DNA from: Bog-473 sp963821755
GTDB taxonomy: Bacteria > Actinomycetota > Acidimicrobiia > Acidimicrobiales > RAAP-2
Assembly (NCBI GenBank): GCA_963821755.1
Contig: CAWGEX010000005.1
Span: forward strand, 124,001-188,000
Length of the DNA stretch: 64,000 nucleotides
Direction: 5' to 3'
Shown here in pieces: positions 37,803 through 46,977 of the stretch (position 1 is the stretch's first letter; each line of letters opens with the position of its first letter). The notes beneath the pieces are model-generated. The model had not been told where the DNA came from. It saw only the letters and a list, made by a program, of their open reading frames with translations, and did not search any database. A program made the position numbers and the translations under genes.

Positions 37803-38224
37803 CCCGACAAGATGTGCTGGCGCTTACGCCAGGCCGCCTCGGCCTCGGTACTGGCCGCCAGGTTGGACGCCAGCTCGGCGTCAATCTCCTCGGTGAATTG
37901 CGCGTAGTAGTCGAGCGCCGCGGACACCGCGGCGCGGGAGATTCCGAGGTGGTCGGCCGCCCGCTCGACGCGCTGGTCGGCCGGAACATCGCCGCCGACC
38001 AAGCCGGCAATCACCTCCCAGACATCGGGCCCGCCGACCAAGCCGGCGCGCCGGCCCGCCATCCCGTCCCGAAAGGCAATCAAGGGGTGGCGACGGGTAC
38101 GGAGCCCTTCGTCGATGAGTTCCTCGGCCAGGGCCGACGAGGACATGTGGCGGGCCGAGGCCTCGGCCTTGAGCCGATCCACCACCTCGCCTCGCCGGAA
38201 TCGGATCGAGACAGGAGTCACCAT
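37799..38224 (-). CDS. RHH-DUF433 antitoxin
   Basis: 141 residues. N-terminal ribbon-helix-helix (VSIRFRRGEVVDRLKAEASARHMSSSALAEELIDEGL) for DNA binding, then a DUF433/HTH-like segment (DVWEVIAGLVGGD through RAADHLGISRAAVSAALDYYAQFTEEIDAEL) that should neutralise the toxin. ATG 38224. A perfect 19-bp palindrome overlaps the start, as expected for an autorepressed operon. The fusion of RHH and DUF433 domains is the less usual arrangement. Confidence 0.8.
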   Translation of the reverse strand: MVTPVSIRFRRGEVVDRLKAEASARHMSSSALAEELIDEGLRTRRHPLIAFRDGMAGRRAGLVGGPDVWEVIAGLVGGDVPADQRVERAADHLGISRAAVSAALDYYAQFTEEIDAELASNLAASTEAEAAWRKRQHILSG

Positions 38225-38241
38225 GACTACATTGTAGTCAT
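38223..38241 (-). promoter_or_regulatory. Toxin-antitoxin operator, leaderless promoter
   Basis: Perfect palindrome ATGACTACA-T-TGTAGTCAT on the plus strand (38223-38241). On the minus strand it contains a -10-like TACAAT (38228-38233 region) six bases before the antitoxin ATG, so the transcript would be leaderless and the antitoxin would sit on its own transcription start. It overlaps the cca stop (38238-38240). Confidence 0.7.
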
Positions 38242-39639
38242 TCGGCCTCTGCAGGTTGGCCGGCCCACCATTCTCGGAGGCGCGCCGTCGCTTCCTCCTC
38301 GCTCAACGGTCCCTCGTCCAGGCGCACTTCCATGAGGAAGGCGAGGGCCCGGCCGACGACCGGGCCCGGACCAACGCCGAGCAATTCCATGACCTGGTTG
38401 CCGGTGAGGTCGGGCCGCAGCCGCTCCAGCTCCTCTTGCTCGCCGAGTTCGGCGATGCGGGCCTCGAGCTCGTCCATGCGGCGCGCCAGGTCCCGGGCCT
38501 TGCCGACGTTGCGGGTGGTGCAGTCGCAGCGGGTCAGCTCGTTGAGCCGGTCGAGGAGCGGGCCGGCGTCGCGGACGTAACGGCGCACCGCCTTGTCGGT
38601 CCAGCCCAGTCGGTAGGTGTGGAACCGCAGGTGCAGCTCGACCAACCGCACCACCGTGTCGATGTCCTCGGCCGAGTAGCGCAGCGCCGTCATGCGGGCC
38701 CGGGTCATGCGCGCCCCCACCATCTCGTGATGGTGAAAGGTCACACCGCCGTCGGTGATGGCCCGCGTCTTCGGCTTGCCCACATCGTGGAAGAGGGCGG
38801 CCAGTCGGAGGATGCGGTCCTTCGACGTCTTGTCCATCACGGCCAGCGTGTGCGCCAACACGTCCTTGTGACGGTGGATGGGGTCCTGTTCGAGGGCCAG
38901 ACCCGGCAGCTCGGGCAGGAAGTCGGCGGCCAGGCCCGGTGCGCACGACGAACCAGAGGGCCTCGGAGGGCACGTCGACCATGACCATCTTGTCCAACTC
39001 GTCACGGATGCGTTCACGCGACACGATGGAGAGGCGATCGTGCATCGCCTCGATGGCGGCCTCGAGGTGGGGGTCGGGCTTGAGGTTGAAACGGGCGGCG
39101 AAGCGGGCGGCCCGCAACATGCGGAGCGGGTCGTCGCCGAACGAGATCTCGGGATCGAGCGGCGTGCGCAACCGTCCGGCCGCCAGGTCGCCCAGGCCGT
39201 CGAAGGGGTCGATCAACTCCATGTCGGGCAGGCGCAGGGCCAGGGCGTTGATGGTGAAGTCGCGGCGCGACAGGTCCAGCTCGATGTCGTCGCCGAAGGT
39301 CACCTCGGGCTTGCGCGAGTCGGGCACGTACACCTCGGCCCGGTGGGTGGTGATCTCGAATTCCTGCCCGGCCCGTCGAGCCCCGATGGTGCCGAAGCGG
39401 GCCCCCAGGGTCCACACGTCGTCGGCCCAGCCCCGCACCAGGCGCTCAATTTCGTCGGGCCGGGCGTCGGTCGTCAGGTCGAAGTCGTGGGTGGTCACCG
39501 CTTCGGCGGGGAACAGGGCGTCGCGCACCGAACCGCCCACCAGATACAGCGTCCGTCCGGCCTGGCCGAAGCGTTCGGCCAGCTCAGCGGTGGCGGCCAG
39601 CAGTGGCCGGAACCGTTCGGGAACGGAAGGGGATTGCAC
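38238..39639 (-). pseudogene. cca: CCA tRNA nucleotidyltransferase, one apparent frameshift
   Basis: Joined length 466 residues. It adds CCA to tRNA 3' ends. N-terminal catalytic domain: LYLVGGSVRDAL, HDFDLTTDA, RRDFTINALAL and DDPLRMLRAARFAARF. The second frame holds the HD domain (ALFHDVGKPKTR, FHHHEMVGA) and the C-terminal helical region to EWWAGQPAEAE. They meet near 38935 (VVRTG to LAADFLPEL) with one extra base in a GGGCC run. The enzyme is normally essential, so an assembly error is likely. This is the mycobacterial Rv3907c position beside the DUF6049-murJ genes. Confidence 0.9.
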
Positions 39640-39673
39640 CCGACCACGCTACTTCGCCACGTAGCCTCTCCCT

Positions 39674-41782
39674 GTGTCGATGCGACGGATGACAGTCGCC
39701 CTCTGCACGCTGGCCCTCTCCGCCGCTTTGCTGCCCGGGGTGGTACCCGGCGTGCTCCCCGCCAGTGCCGCCGTCTCCCCCACCCCGGCCGGCCCCGAAC
39801 TGACGTTGGTGTCGCAGACGCAGTGGGTCACACCGGCGGCACCCTGGTTCTCGCTGGCCCTGGCCGTCGGATCACAGGCCGGGTCGGCGGCCGATCTTCA
39901 CGTCAGCGTCACCATGTACGGACGGATCACCGATGGGTCACAGTTCCAGCAGGCGGCCAACGGGGTCCCGCAGGAGGAGGTCCTCACCCGGGTGCCCGAC
40001 GTCGGGGTGACCGCAACCGCGGCGGGCCTGACCGCGGCGACCTGTATCACCGTCCTGTACAACGACACGTCCGGCCCGCCCACCCCGGCGCCGGGCACCG
40101 CCGGGGTCTGCCCGTCCGGTGGTCCGACCGTCAACCTCCACTGCACGCTGGGCTCCGGCCCGTGTGACGACGTCTATCCGGTGTCCATCGCGCTGCTGCA
40201 CGCCGGGGACAGCACGCCGGTGGCTCGGTTCACCACCTTTCTCACCTACGAGGAGCCCGGGATCGCCCAGCCCCCAGCAACCGGCGGGCCGTTGCGCGTC
40301 AGCTGGATCGTGCCGGTGCAGAACCGGGTCGGCGGTCAGTCGCCGGCAGCGGATGTGGCTCGCCAGAGCACCGAAGCACTGACCACCGAGCTGTCGACCC
40401 ACCGCAGTGTGCCGACCACCCTGGCGGTGAACCCGACCACGGCGGCCGATTTGGCGACCAACGGCGGCAAGGCCGGCCAGACCGCACTCCGGCAGCTGGC
40501 CGAACTGACCCCGGCCGCCGGGCCCGATCAGCTGCTGGCGCCGTCCTTCGCCCCCATCGACCTGGCCGCGCTGTCCGCCGCCGGCCTGGCCGCCGAGATC
40601 CCGCTGCAGCTGGACCGGGGGACCCAGATCCTGCACGCCACCTCACTCCAGCCCTCGGGCGGATCCTGGGTCGAGACCGGCGCCAATCTCTCCAATGCCG
40701 ATGTAGGCAACCTGACCTCCGGCCTGCAGGCCGCGGGCGCCAACCAACTGGTGGTCAGCGATGCCGCGCTGGCCCCGATCGACAACCCCACCGGCTCAAC
40801 CTTCGCCCAACCCTTCACCCTCGCCCTGGCCCACGGCACGCACGTCAACGCGGTGGCGTCCGACAGCCAGGTGGACGCCCGGTTCACCGCCAATCCACGG
40901 AACCCCACCCTGGCCGCCAACCAGCTCCTGGCCAATCTCTCGTTCATCCACTTCGAGAACCAGTACGACCCGAATCAGCGGGGCGTGGTGCTCGTCCCCC
41001 CCACGGGCTGGCGCCCGTCGGGCGTCTTTGTCTCGACCTTCCTGGCCGGGTTGACCAACAGCCAGATCGTGAGCCCGGTCACCCTCGACCAGCTGTTCGC
41101 CCAGGTCCCGGTGGGTGGCAACCGGGCCCCGACCTCGCGGCGCCTCCAGTCGGGCGACGGGGTGGGCCGCGGCGGCATCACCGCCACGGCGGCCGCCCGC
41201 ATCACGGCCGATCGGGCCGAGTTGAACTCGTTCAGCGCAGCCACCAGCGGGCACCCCAGCGAGTTGACGGCGTTGTCCGATGCCTTGTTGCGCTCGCAGA
41301 GTGAGGACTTGAACGCGCCGGGGCGCGCCGTGGTGCTGACCGCCTACGGCCTCGGTTTCACCGCCATGCTCTCGTCCATCTCCTTGGCCGTGGAGCGCAC
41401 CATCACCTTCACCTCGCGCACCGCCTCCATCCCGATCACCGTGCTCTCGGCCGCGCCCTTCGTCGTGCGGGTCGTCCTGACGCTCTCGAGCGACAAGTTC
41501 ACCTTCCCCAACGGCGCCACCCGAACCATGGACCTCAACCACTCCACCACCTCGGTGCGCATCGCCGCGACGGCCCGCACCTCGGGCGACCGGCTCCCCG
41601 TCGACGTCACCCTGCGCACTCCCGACGGCGGGCTCACCATCTCGCGGACGGTCCTCACCGTGCACTCGACCGCCCTCTCCATCGTGGGCGTCGCCCTGAC
41701 CGTGCTGGCCGGCCTGGTCCTGTTGGCCTGGTGGATCCGCACCTGGCGTCGGAGCCGGCAGCGTCGACCGCGGGCGCATTGA
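39674..41782 (+). CDS. DUF6049 family secreted/membrane protein (Rv3909-like)
   Basis: 702 residues. A signal peptide (MTVALCTLALSAALLPGVVPG to ASAA) is followed by a large extracytoplasmic Thr/Ala-rich domain and a single C-terminal helix (SIVGVALTVLAGLVLLAWWI) with a basic Arg tail facing the cytoplasm. Domains such as GPLRVSWIVPVQNRVGG, TALRQLAELTPAAGPDQLLAPSFAPIDL recall polysaccharide-deacetylase-like folds. Always next to murJ in actinobacteria, so probably linked to peptidoglycan assembly. GTG 39674 or ATG 39680. Stop overlaps the murJ ATG (TGATG). Confidence 0.85.
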   Translation: MSMRRMTVALCTLALSAALLPGVVPGVLPASAAVSPTPAGPELTLVSQTQWVTPAAPWFSLALAVGSQAGSAADLHVSVTMYGRITDGSQFQQAANGVPQEEVLTRVPDVGVTATAAGLTAATCITVLYNDTSGPPTPAPGTAGVCPSGGPTVNLHCTLGSGPCDDVYPVSIALLHAGDSTPVARFTTFLTYEEPGIAQPPATGGPLRVSWIVPVQNRVGGQSPAADVARQSTEALTTELSTHRSVPTTLAVNPTTAADLATNGGKAGQTALRQLAELTPAAGPDQLLAPSFAPIDLAALSAAGLAAEIPLQLDRGTQILHATSLQPSGGSWVETGANLSNADVGNLTSGLQAAGANQLVVSDAALAPIDNPTGSTFAQPFTLALAHGTHVNAVASDSQVDARFTANPRNPTLAANQLLANLSFIHFENQYDPNQRGVVLVPPTGWRPSGVFVSTFLAGLTNSQIVSPVTLDQLFAQVPVGGNRAPTSRRLQSGDGVGRGGITATAAARITADRAELNSFSAATSGHPSELTALSDALLRSQSEDLNAPGRAVVLTAYGLGFTAMLSSISLAVERTITFTSRTASIPITVLSAAPFVVRVVLTLSSDKFTFPNGATRTMDLNHSTTSVRIAATARTSGDRLPVDVTLRTPDGGLTISRTVLTVHSTALSIVGVALTVLAGLVLLAWWIRTWRRSRQRRPRAH

Positions 41783-43398
41783 TGGTGACCACTCCCCGCC
41801 GGGCCCGGCGGCAGTCGCTGAGCACGGCGGCCGTCTACGTCGCCGCCGGCACCACCGTCTCGCGGCTCACCGGGCTGCTGCGCATCGTGGCCCTGGCGTG
41901 GGCCCTGGGGCAGTTCCACCTGCCCGACGCCTACAACCTGGCCAACACCACCCCCAACATGATCTACGACATCGTGCTGGGCGGCGTCCTCTCGGCCACC
42001 TTCATCCCCGTCTTCGTGGCCCAACTGTCCAACCGCAGCGAGCGCGACGCCTTCCGTTCCATCTCGGCCATTCTCACGGTGTCGAGCGTCGTGCTGGTGG
42101 TCTCGACCGTGCTCGCCCTGGTGCTGGCCCCCCTCTTCATCACGGCGCTGACCGCGCTCGATACGTCGGCCCATCCCCACCAGGTCGCCCAGGTGATGGC
42201 CGAGCGCGCCGACGCCACCACGTTGCTGCGGTGGTTCGTCATCCAGATCGCCGCCTACGGCTTCTTCGCGCTGGCGGCCGCCCTGCTCAACACCCGCCGT
42301 CGCTTCGTCGCCGTGGCCTGGGCCCCCATCCTCAACAACCTGGTCTGCATCGGCATCCTCGTCTGGTTCGGCCTGTGGGCCGGGCACCAGGTCGGGCTGG
42401 TCACCGTCGAGCAGCACCAATCGCAACTGGTCCTGCTCGGCCTGGGCACGTCGCTCGGCGTGGTGCTGCAGGGGGTGGCGCTGATCCCGAGCCTGCGCGC
42501 CGCCAACCTCGGCCTCATCCGGTGGCGCTGGGACCTGGGCGACAAGGCCCTGCACACGGTGATCAAGCTGAGCGGCTGGACATTCGGCTTCGTGGTGGCC
42601 AATCAGATCGCGCTGTTCGTCGTCACCCTCCTGGCCGGCACGGCCTCGGGCACGGACCCGGTCTCGTCGTACACCTACGCCTACGCCTTCTTGCAGATGC
42701 CCTACGGGATCGTGGCCGTCACCATCATGTCGGTGGTCACGCCGGATCTGGCCGAGCAGTGGTCCACCGGCAACACGACGGCCTTCCTGGCCCGACTCTC
42801 CACCGGCTGGCGCGCCATGTTGGCCCTCATGATCCCGGCCGCCGTCGCCATGCTGCTCCTGTCCAAGCCGGCGGTGGCGCTGCTCCTCGGCCACGGCAAC
42901 AGCACGGCGGCCCAGACCGCCCCCACCGGCGAGGCGCTGGCCATGTTCGCCCTGGGCCTGCCCGGCTTCTGCTCCTTCCTCTACATCGTGCGGATCCTCC
43001 AATCGATGCAGCGCACCAGGGTGGCCTTCTACCTGTACCTGGTGGAGAACGGCCTCAACATCGCCCTGGCCGTCGTCCTGGTCCACTCCCTCGGCGTGCG
43101 CGGACTGGCCCTGTCCCTGTCGGTGGCCTACTCGGTCAGCGCCCTGGTGGGGGTGGGCGTGTTGCGTCGATGGTTCGGGCACCTCGGGACGCCCCACACG
43201 TGGGATCCCCTCCGGCGCGTCGGCGTGGCCACGGTGGCCATGGGCATCGTCGTCCTCGTGGTCTCCAACCTCTCCGGTGCCACCAGCACCCTCGGCCTCC
43301 TGGGGCGGATCGTCTCCGCCGTGCTGGCCGGTGGCCTGACCTACGGCGCGGTCATCACCCTGCTCGGCCGTCGCCACGCGGCCCGTCTGCGGGCCTGA
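41782..43398 (+). CDS. murJ: Lipid II flippase MurJ (MviN)
   Basis: 538 residues with about 14 helices. It translocates lipid II across the membrane for wall synthesis. Family blocks: VSRLTGLLRIVALAWALG, LANTTPNMIYDIVLGGVLSATFIPVFV, SSYTYAYAFLQMPYGIVAVTIMSVVTPDLAE. Unlike mycobacterial Rv3910, there is no cytoplasmic pseudokinase extension, so phospho-FhaA style control through that domain is absent. ATG 41782 overlaps the previous stop; its stop overlaps the degV start (TGATG). Confidence 0.95.
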   Translation: MVTTPRRARRQSLSTAAVYVAAGTTVSRLTGLLRIVALAWALGQFHLPDAYNLANTTPNMIYDIVLGGVLSATFIPVFVAQLSNRSERDAFRSISAILTVSSVVLVVSTVLALVLAPLFITALTALDTSAHPHQVAQVMAERADATTLLRWFVIQIAAYGFFALAAALLNTRRRFVAVAWAPILNNLVCIGILVWFGLWAGHQVGLVTVEQHQSQLVLLGLGTSLGVVLQGVALIPSLRAANLGLIRWRWDLGDKALHTVIKLSGWTFGFVVANQIALFVVTLLAGTASGTDPVSSYTYAYAFLQMPYGIVAVTIMSVVTPDLAEQWSTGNTTAFLARLSTGWRAMLALMIPAAVAMLLLSKPAVALLLGHGNSTAAQTAPTGEALAMFALGLPGFCSFLYIVRILQSMQRTRVAFYLYLVENGLNIALAVVLVHSLGVRGLALSLSVAYSVSALVGVGVLRRWFGHLGTPHTWDPLRRVGVATVAMGIVVLVVSNLSGATSTLGLLGRIVSAVLAGGLTYGAVITLLGRRHAARLRA

Positions 43399-44279
43399 TG
43401 GCGTGGCAGACTCCCCCTATGCCCGGCGTGCGGATCGTGACCGACAGCGCGTGTGATCTGACCGACGAGTTGGTGACCAAGCACAACGTCATCGTGGTGC
43501 CGCTGACCATCCGCTTCGGCGAGGAGGAGCTCGAGGACCGCCGGCAGCTCTCGCCCGACGACTTCTGGGACCGGTGTGGGGGCAAGGGGGATCTGCCGGC
43601 GACGGCCGCCCCCTCCCCCGGCTCGTTCGTGACGGCCTACCAGCAGGCGGTCGACGAAGGCGCCGAGGCCATCCTCTGCCTCACCTTGTCCTCGGGGGTG
43701 TCGGGCACCTACGACTCGGCCAAGACCGCGGCGGAGTCGTTCACCACCGTGCCGGTGCGCGTCGTCGACACCCGTTCGCTGACCATGGGCCAGGGCCTCA
43801 TCGTGATCGCCGCGGCCGAGGAGGCGGCGGCCGGCGCCGACCTCGACACCCTGGTCGCGTCCACGCTGGATCGGATCGGCCGGGTCCGCGTCTACGGCGT
43901 GCTGGGTGGGCTCGACTTCCTCCAGCGCGGTGGCCGCATCGGCGGGGCCCAGGCGCTGCTCGGCTCGCTCCTCTCCATCAAGCCGGTGATCCAGGTCAAG
44001 GACGGCGTGGTGGCCGAGGAGTCCAAGCAGCGGACGCGCTCGCGGGCGCTGGCCTACCTGGCCGCCAAGGTGGCCGGCGACGCCCCGCTGGAACGACTGG
44101 GCGTGGCCGACGGCGCCTGCGACGACATCGCCGACGTGCTGAAGCAGATCAGCGCCATCGAGGTGGAGCACCCGCTGGTCTCGGTCCAGCTCGGGCCGGT
44201 CGTCGGCTCGCACACCGGCCCCAACACCGTGGGCGTCTGTTACATCGTTTCGGCCCGTCCGGCCGGGGCCGGCGAGTAA
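43398..44279 (+). CDS. DegV family fatty-acid-binding protein
   Basis: 293 residues (or 286 from ATG 43419, which sits right before PGVRIVTDSACDL). DegV/FakB proteins bind a fatty acid; FakB partners present acyl chains to the kinase FakA. Motifs VTDSACDL, LTLSSGVSGTYDSA and FLQRGGRIGGAQALLGSLLSIKP are typical. The ATG overlaps the murJ stop, so the gene is read with murJ. In Mycobacterium the corresponding place holds sigM. No fakA is visible. Confidence 0.9.
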   Translation: MAWQTPPMPGVRIVTDSACDLTDELVTKHNVIVVPLTIRFGEEELEDRRQLSPDDFWDRCGGKGDLPATAAPSPGSFVTAYQQAVDEGAEAILCLTLSSGVSGTYDSAKTAAESFTTVPVRVVDTRSLTMGQGLIVIAAAEEAAAGADLDTLVASTLDRIGRVRVYGVLGGLDFLQRGGRIGGAQALLGSLLSIKPVIQVKDGVVAEESKQRTRSRALAYLAAKVAGDAPLERLGVADGACDDIADVLKQISAIEVEHPLVSVQLGPVVGSHTGPNTVGVCYIVSARPAGAGE

Positions 44280-44290
44280 TCTCTACCCCT

Positions 44291-44605
44291 GTGGCAGATC
44301 AGAACCTCGACGACCAGTGGTCTTCTAAGGCCCTCGACACCATCGACACCGTGGTGGCCACGGTCAACGACAAGGCCGTCCGCCCGGCCATCGTGGCGGC
44401 GCGCGGCGTGGTGTTCGGGGTCATCATCGGCGTGGTGGCCGTGGTCATCGTGACCCTCTTGTGCGTCGGGTTCTTCCGGCTGCTGGTCGTCTACCTGCCC
44501 GGTCATCACGTGTGGGCCGCCTACCTGGGGCTGGGCTTTCTCTTCTGCGTCGGTGGGGCCATCCTGTATTCCAGGCGCGGCTCCCCCGTTCCCGCCGGTG
44601 ACTGA
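44291..44605 (+). CDS. Small two-helix membrane protein
   Basis: 104 residues from GTG 44291. The soluble amphipathic N-terminus (ALDTIDTVVATVNDKAVRPAI) is followed by two helices (GVVFGVIIGVVAVVIVTLLCVGFFRLLVV and HHVWAAYLGLGFLFCVGGAILY) and a short positive tail. Stop overlaps the trxB start. Located between degV and trxB, where other actinobacteria have sigM and its anti-sigma factor; there is no sequence sign that it is one. Function unknown. Confidence 0.75.
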   Translation: MADQNLDDQWSSKALDTIDTVVATVNDKAVRPAIVAARGVVFGVIIGVVAVVIVTLLCVGFFRLLVVYLPGHHVWAAYLGLGFLFCVGGAILYSRRGSPVPAGD

Positions 44606-45560
44606 ACGGCGCAAGGTCCTCATCATCGGTTCGGGCCCGGCCGGCCTGACCGCGGCCATCTACGCCGCCCGGGCGCAGCTCGAGCCCCTGGTCATCGAGG
44701 GCGAGCCCTCGTCCAACAGCGACCAGCCCGGCGGGCAACTGATGCTGACCACCGACGTGGAGAACTACCCCGGCTTCGTCGACGGCATCATGGGGCCCGA
44801 CCTGATGCGGATCATGCGGGACCAGTCCATCCGCTTCGGGGCCGAGCTCCGGACCGCCAAGGTGAGCCGGGTCGACCTGGCCACCGGCCCGTTCACGGCC
44901 TGGGTCGGTGACCCGGCCGCCGACGAGCCCACCGTCGAGGCCGACGCGCTGATCATCGCCACCGGGGCCCGCTCATTGATGCTGGGCTGCCCCAATGAGG
45001 ACCGCCTGCTCGGCTACGGCGTCTCCACCTGCGCCACCTGTGACGGGTTCTTCTTCCGTGACCACCACATCGCCGTGGCCGGCGGGGGCGATTCCGCGCT
45101 CGAAGAAGCCCTGTTCCTGACCCGCTTCGCCACCAAGGTCACGGTGATCCATCGCCGCGACGAGTTGCGGGCCTCCAAGATCATGCAGGACCGGGCCTTC
45201 GCCAACCCCAAGATCGAGTTCGCGTGGAACACCGTCGTCACCGACGTGCTGGGCGACACCAAGGTGGCCGGGCTGCGGACCCAGGACACCGTGACGGGCG
45301 CCACCTCCGAGCTCCCGGTCACCGGGCTCTTCGTGGCCATCGGCCACGAACCCAACAGCGCCCTGTTCAAGGGCCAGCTCGAGCTCCGTGAGAACGGGTA
45401 CGTCCAGACCCGGGAGGGTACGTCCAAGACCAGCGTGGACGGGGTGTTCGCCTGTGGCGACGTGCAGGACGACTATTACCGCCAGGCCGTCACTTCGGCC
45501 GGGTCGGGCTGCATGGCGGCCATCGACGCCGAGCGCTGGCTGGAAGAACGCGGCGAATAG
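44598..45560 (+). CDS. trxB: Thioredoxin-disulfide reductase
   Basis: 320-residue NADPH-dependent FAD enzyme that reduces thioredoxin. FAD motif IGSGPAGLTAAIYAARA, redox-active CATC in STCATCDGFFF, NADPH motif GGGDSALEEALFL and the C-terminal FAD site GVFACGDVQD. GTG 44598 follows the upstream gene by overlap and sits directly before TERRKVLIIG. It forms a functional pair with trxA. Confidence 0.96.
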   Translation: MTERRKVLIIGSGPAGLTAAIYAARAQLEPLVIEGEPSSNSDQPGGQLMLTTDVENYPGFVDGIMGPDLMRIMRDQSIRFGAELRTAKVSRVDLATGPFTAWVGDPAADEPTVEADALIIATGARSLMLGCPNEDRLLGYGVSTCATCDGFFFRDHHIAVAGGGDSALEEALFLTRFATKVTVIHRRDELRASKIMQDRAFANPKIEFAWNTVVTDVLGDTKVAGLRTQDTVTGATSELPVTGLFVAIGHEPNSALFKGQLELRENGYVQTREGTSKTSVDGVFACGDVQDDYYRQAVTSAGSGCMAAIDAERWLEERGE

Positions 45561-45626
45561 CGGCGACAGAGCATCGGGAACAAAAGGCCGGTCGACGTCG
45601 TTGCACCACTCTGACAAGGAGAGTTA

Positions 45627-45953
45627 ATGAGCGAGAAGATTGTGACCCTGAGCGACGCTACCTTTGACGAACATGTCAAAGCTTCGGATGTCCCCGTGCT
45701 GGTGGATTTCTGGGCTGAATGGTGTGGCCCGTGCAAAATGATCTCCCCCGTGCTGGAGGAAATCGCCGAGGAGCAGGCGGGCAAGATTCAGATCGGGAAG
45801 CTGAACATCGACGACAACCTCGACGTGACGCGCCGCTTCGACGTGATGAGCATTCCGACCCTGATCCTGTTCAAGGACGGGGAGCCGGTGAGCCGCCTGA
45901 TCGGGGCCAAGCCCAAGGGGCAGCTGCTCGAAGAGATCGCGCAGTATCTGTAG
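45627..45953 (+). CDS. trxA: Thioredoxin
   Basis: 108 residues with the active site WAEWCGPCKM and cis-Pro motif SIPTLILFKDG. General disulfide reductant, also an electron donor for the peroxiredoxin encoded here. ATG 45627 with a strong AAGGAGAG ribosome-binding site. Follows trxB by 66 bases. Confidence 0.97.
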   Translation: MSEKIVTLSDATFDEHVKASDVPVLVDFWAEWCGPCKMISPVLEEIAEEQAGKIQIGKLNIDDNLDVTRRFDVMSIPTLILFKDGEPVSRLIGAKPKGQLLEEIAQYL

Positions 45954-46930
45954 CCCTCCCGCTCGCCGTCGGCGACCGCGGGGCGGCCGTCCGCGACATT
46001 CAGCAACGTTTGTCGGCCGTCGTGCCGGGGGGCGCGCCGATTGACGAGGAGGGTGTCTTCGGGCCCTCGACCCGGGCCGCCGTCGAGGCCTTCCAGCATC
46101 TCCGGGGTCTCCGGGTCGACGGCATCTGCGGTCAGCAGACATGGAATACCCTGGTCGAGGCCGGTTTTCGCCTCGGTGACCGCTTCCTCTTCCGGCGCAC
46201 CCCCATGCTGCGGGGCGACGACGTGGCCGAACTGCAGCAGCGCCTGTGCAGCCTGGGGTTCGACACCGGCCGGGTGGACGGGATCTTCGGTGACGCCACG
46301 GCGGGGGCGCTGGCGGACTTCCAGGGCAACGCCGGCCTGCCGATCGACCCCATCGTGGGCGGCGCCACCTTGCGCGAGCTCATCCGCCTGGAGAGCCGCC
46401 ACGAAGCACCCGAGTACGTCTCCACCGTGCGCGCCCGGGCCGAGCTCCGCCATGCCGCGCCCACCTTGACCGGACGCCACGTGGCCGTCGGCGAAGGTGG
46501 AGGCTTGGGCAGTGTCACCGCCGCCCTGCGGCGACGGCTCCTCCCGAGCGGCACGCAGGTGACCGAGCTCCATCACCCCGACGACTCCGCCCAGGCGCTC
46601 CAGGCCAACGAGCTGTCGGTCGACGTCTACCTCGGCCTCCGGCTCGACCCGAGGGGGTCGAGCTGCAGCACCTCGTACTGGGCCGGCCACGGGGATCAGT
46701 CCCAGGGCGGGAAACTGTTGGCCGAACTGGTCCAGCGCGCCGTTCCCGGGGCGCTCGGCATCGAGGACGGGGGGGCTCGGGGCATGTCCCTCCCCATCCT
46801 GCGCGAGACGCGCATGCCTGCGGTACTGGTCGAGGTGGGACCGGCCAGCCGGGTGGTCGAACGGGCCGCCCTGCTGGCCGTAGCCCTCTCGGCCGCCCTG
46901 GGTGAGTGGGTCGACGCCTCCTGGGACTGA
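45950..46930 (+). CDS. CwlM-like protein: two peptidoglycan-binding domains plus inactive amidase fold
   Basis: About 326 residues with two PG_binding_1 repeats (VGDRGAAVRDIQQRL; RGDDVAELQQRLCSLGFDTGRVDGIFGDATAGALADFQ) and a C-terminal Amidase_3-like fold (MPAVLVEVGPASRVVERAALL). The amidase zinc ligands are degraded: the DPGHGG-type start reads VAVGEGGG and the SIHAN His is replaced (VDVYLGLRLDP). Like mycobacterial CwlM (essential, activates MurA), it should be a regulator, not a hydrolase. No ATG/GTG/TTG start lies at the natural N-terminus; the frame opens just after the trxA stop, and TTG 46010 would cut the first domain. Confidence 0.8.
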   Translation, partial: VALPLAVGDRGAAVRDIQQRLSAVVPGGAPIDEEGVFGPSTRAAVEAFQHLRGLRVDGICGQQTWNTLVEAGFRLGDRFLFRRTPMLRGDDVAELQQRLCSLGFDTGRVDGIFGDATAGALADFQGNAGLPIDPIVGGATLRELIRLESRHEAPEYVSTVRARAELRHAAPTLTGRHVAVGEGGGLGSVTAALRRRLLPSGTQVTELHHPDDSAQALQANELSVDVYLGLRLDPRGSSCSTSYWAGHGDQSQGGKLLAELVQRAVPGALGIEDGGARGMSLPILRETRMPAVLVEVGPASRVVERAALLAVALSAALGEWVDASWD

Positions 46931-46977
46931 GGTGACGGCTACGCGTGGTAACCCTCGGCAAAGTGAACTGGGTAACA

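Noticed and set aside
41344..43377. 677-residue minus-strand frame opposite DUF6049/murJ
   Set aside because: Long antisense frame caused by GC-rich codon positions; murJ is unambiguous on the plus strand.
41731..43398. Cytoplasmic pseudokinase domain on MurJ as in mycobacteria
   Set aside because: The protein ends after its last helices with HAARLRA; no kinase-like sequence follows.
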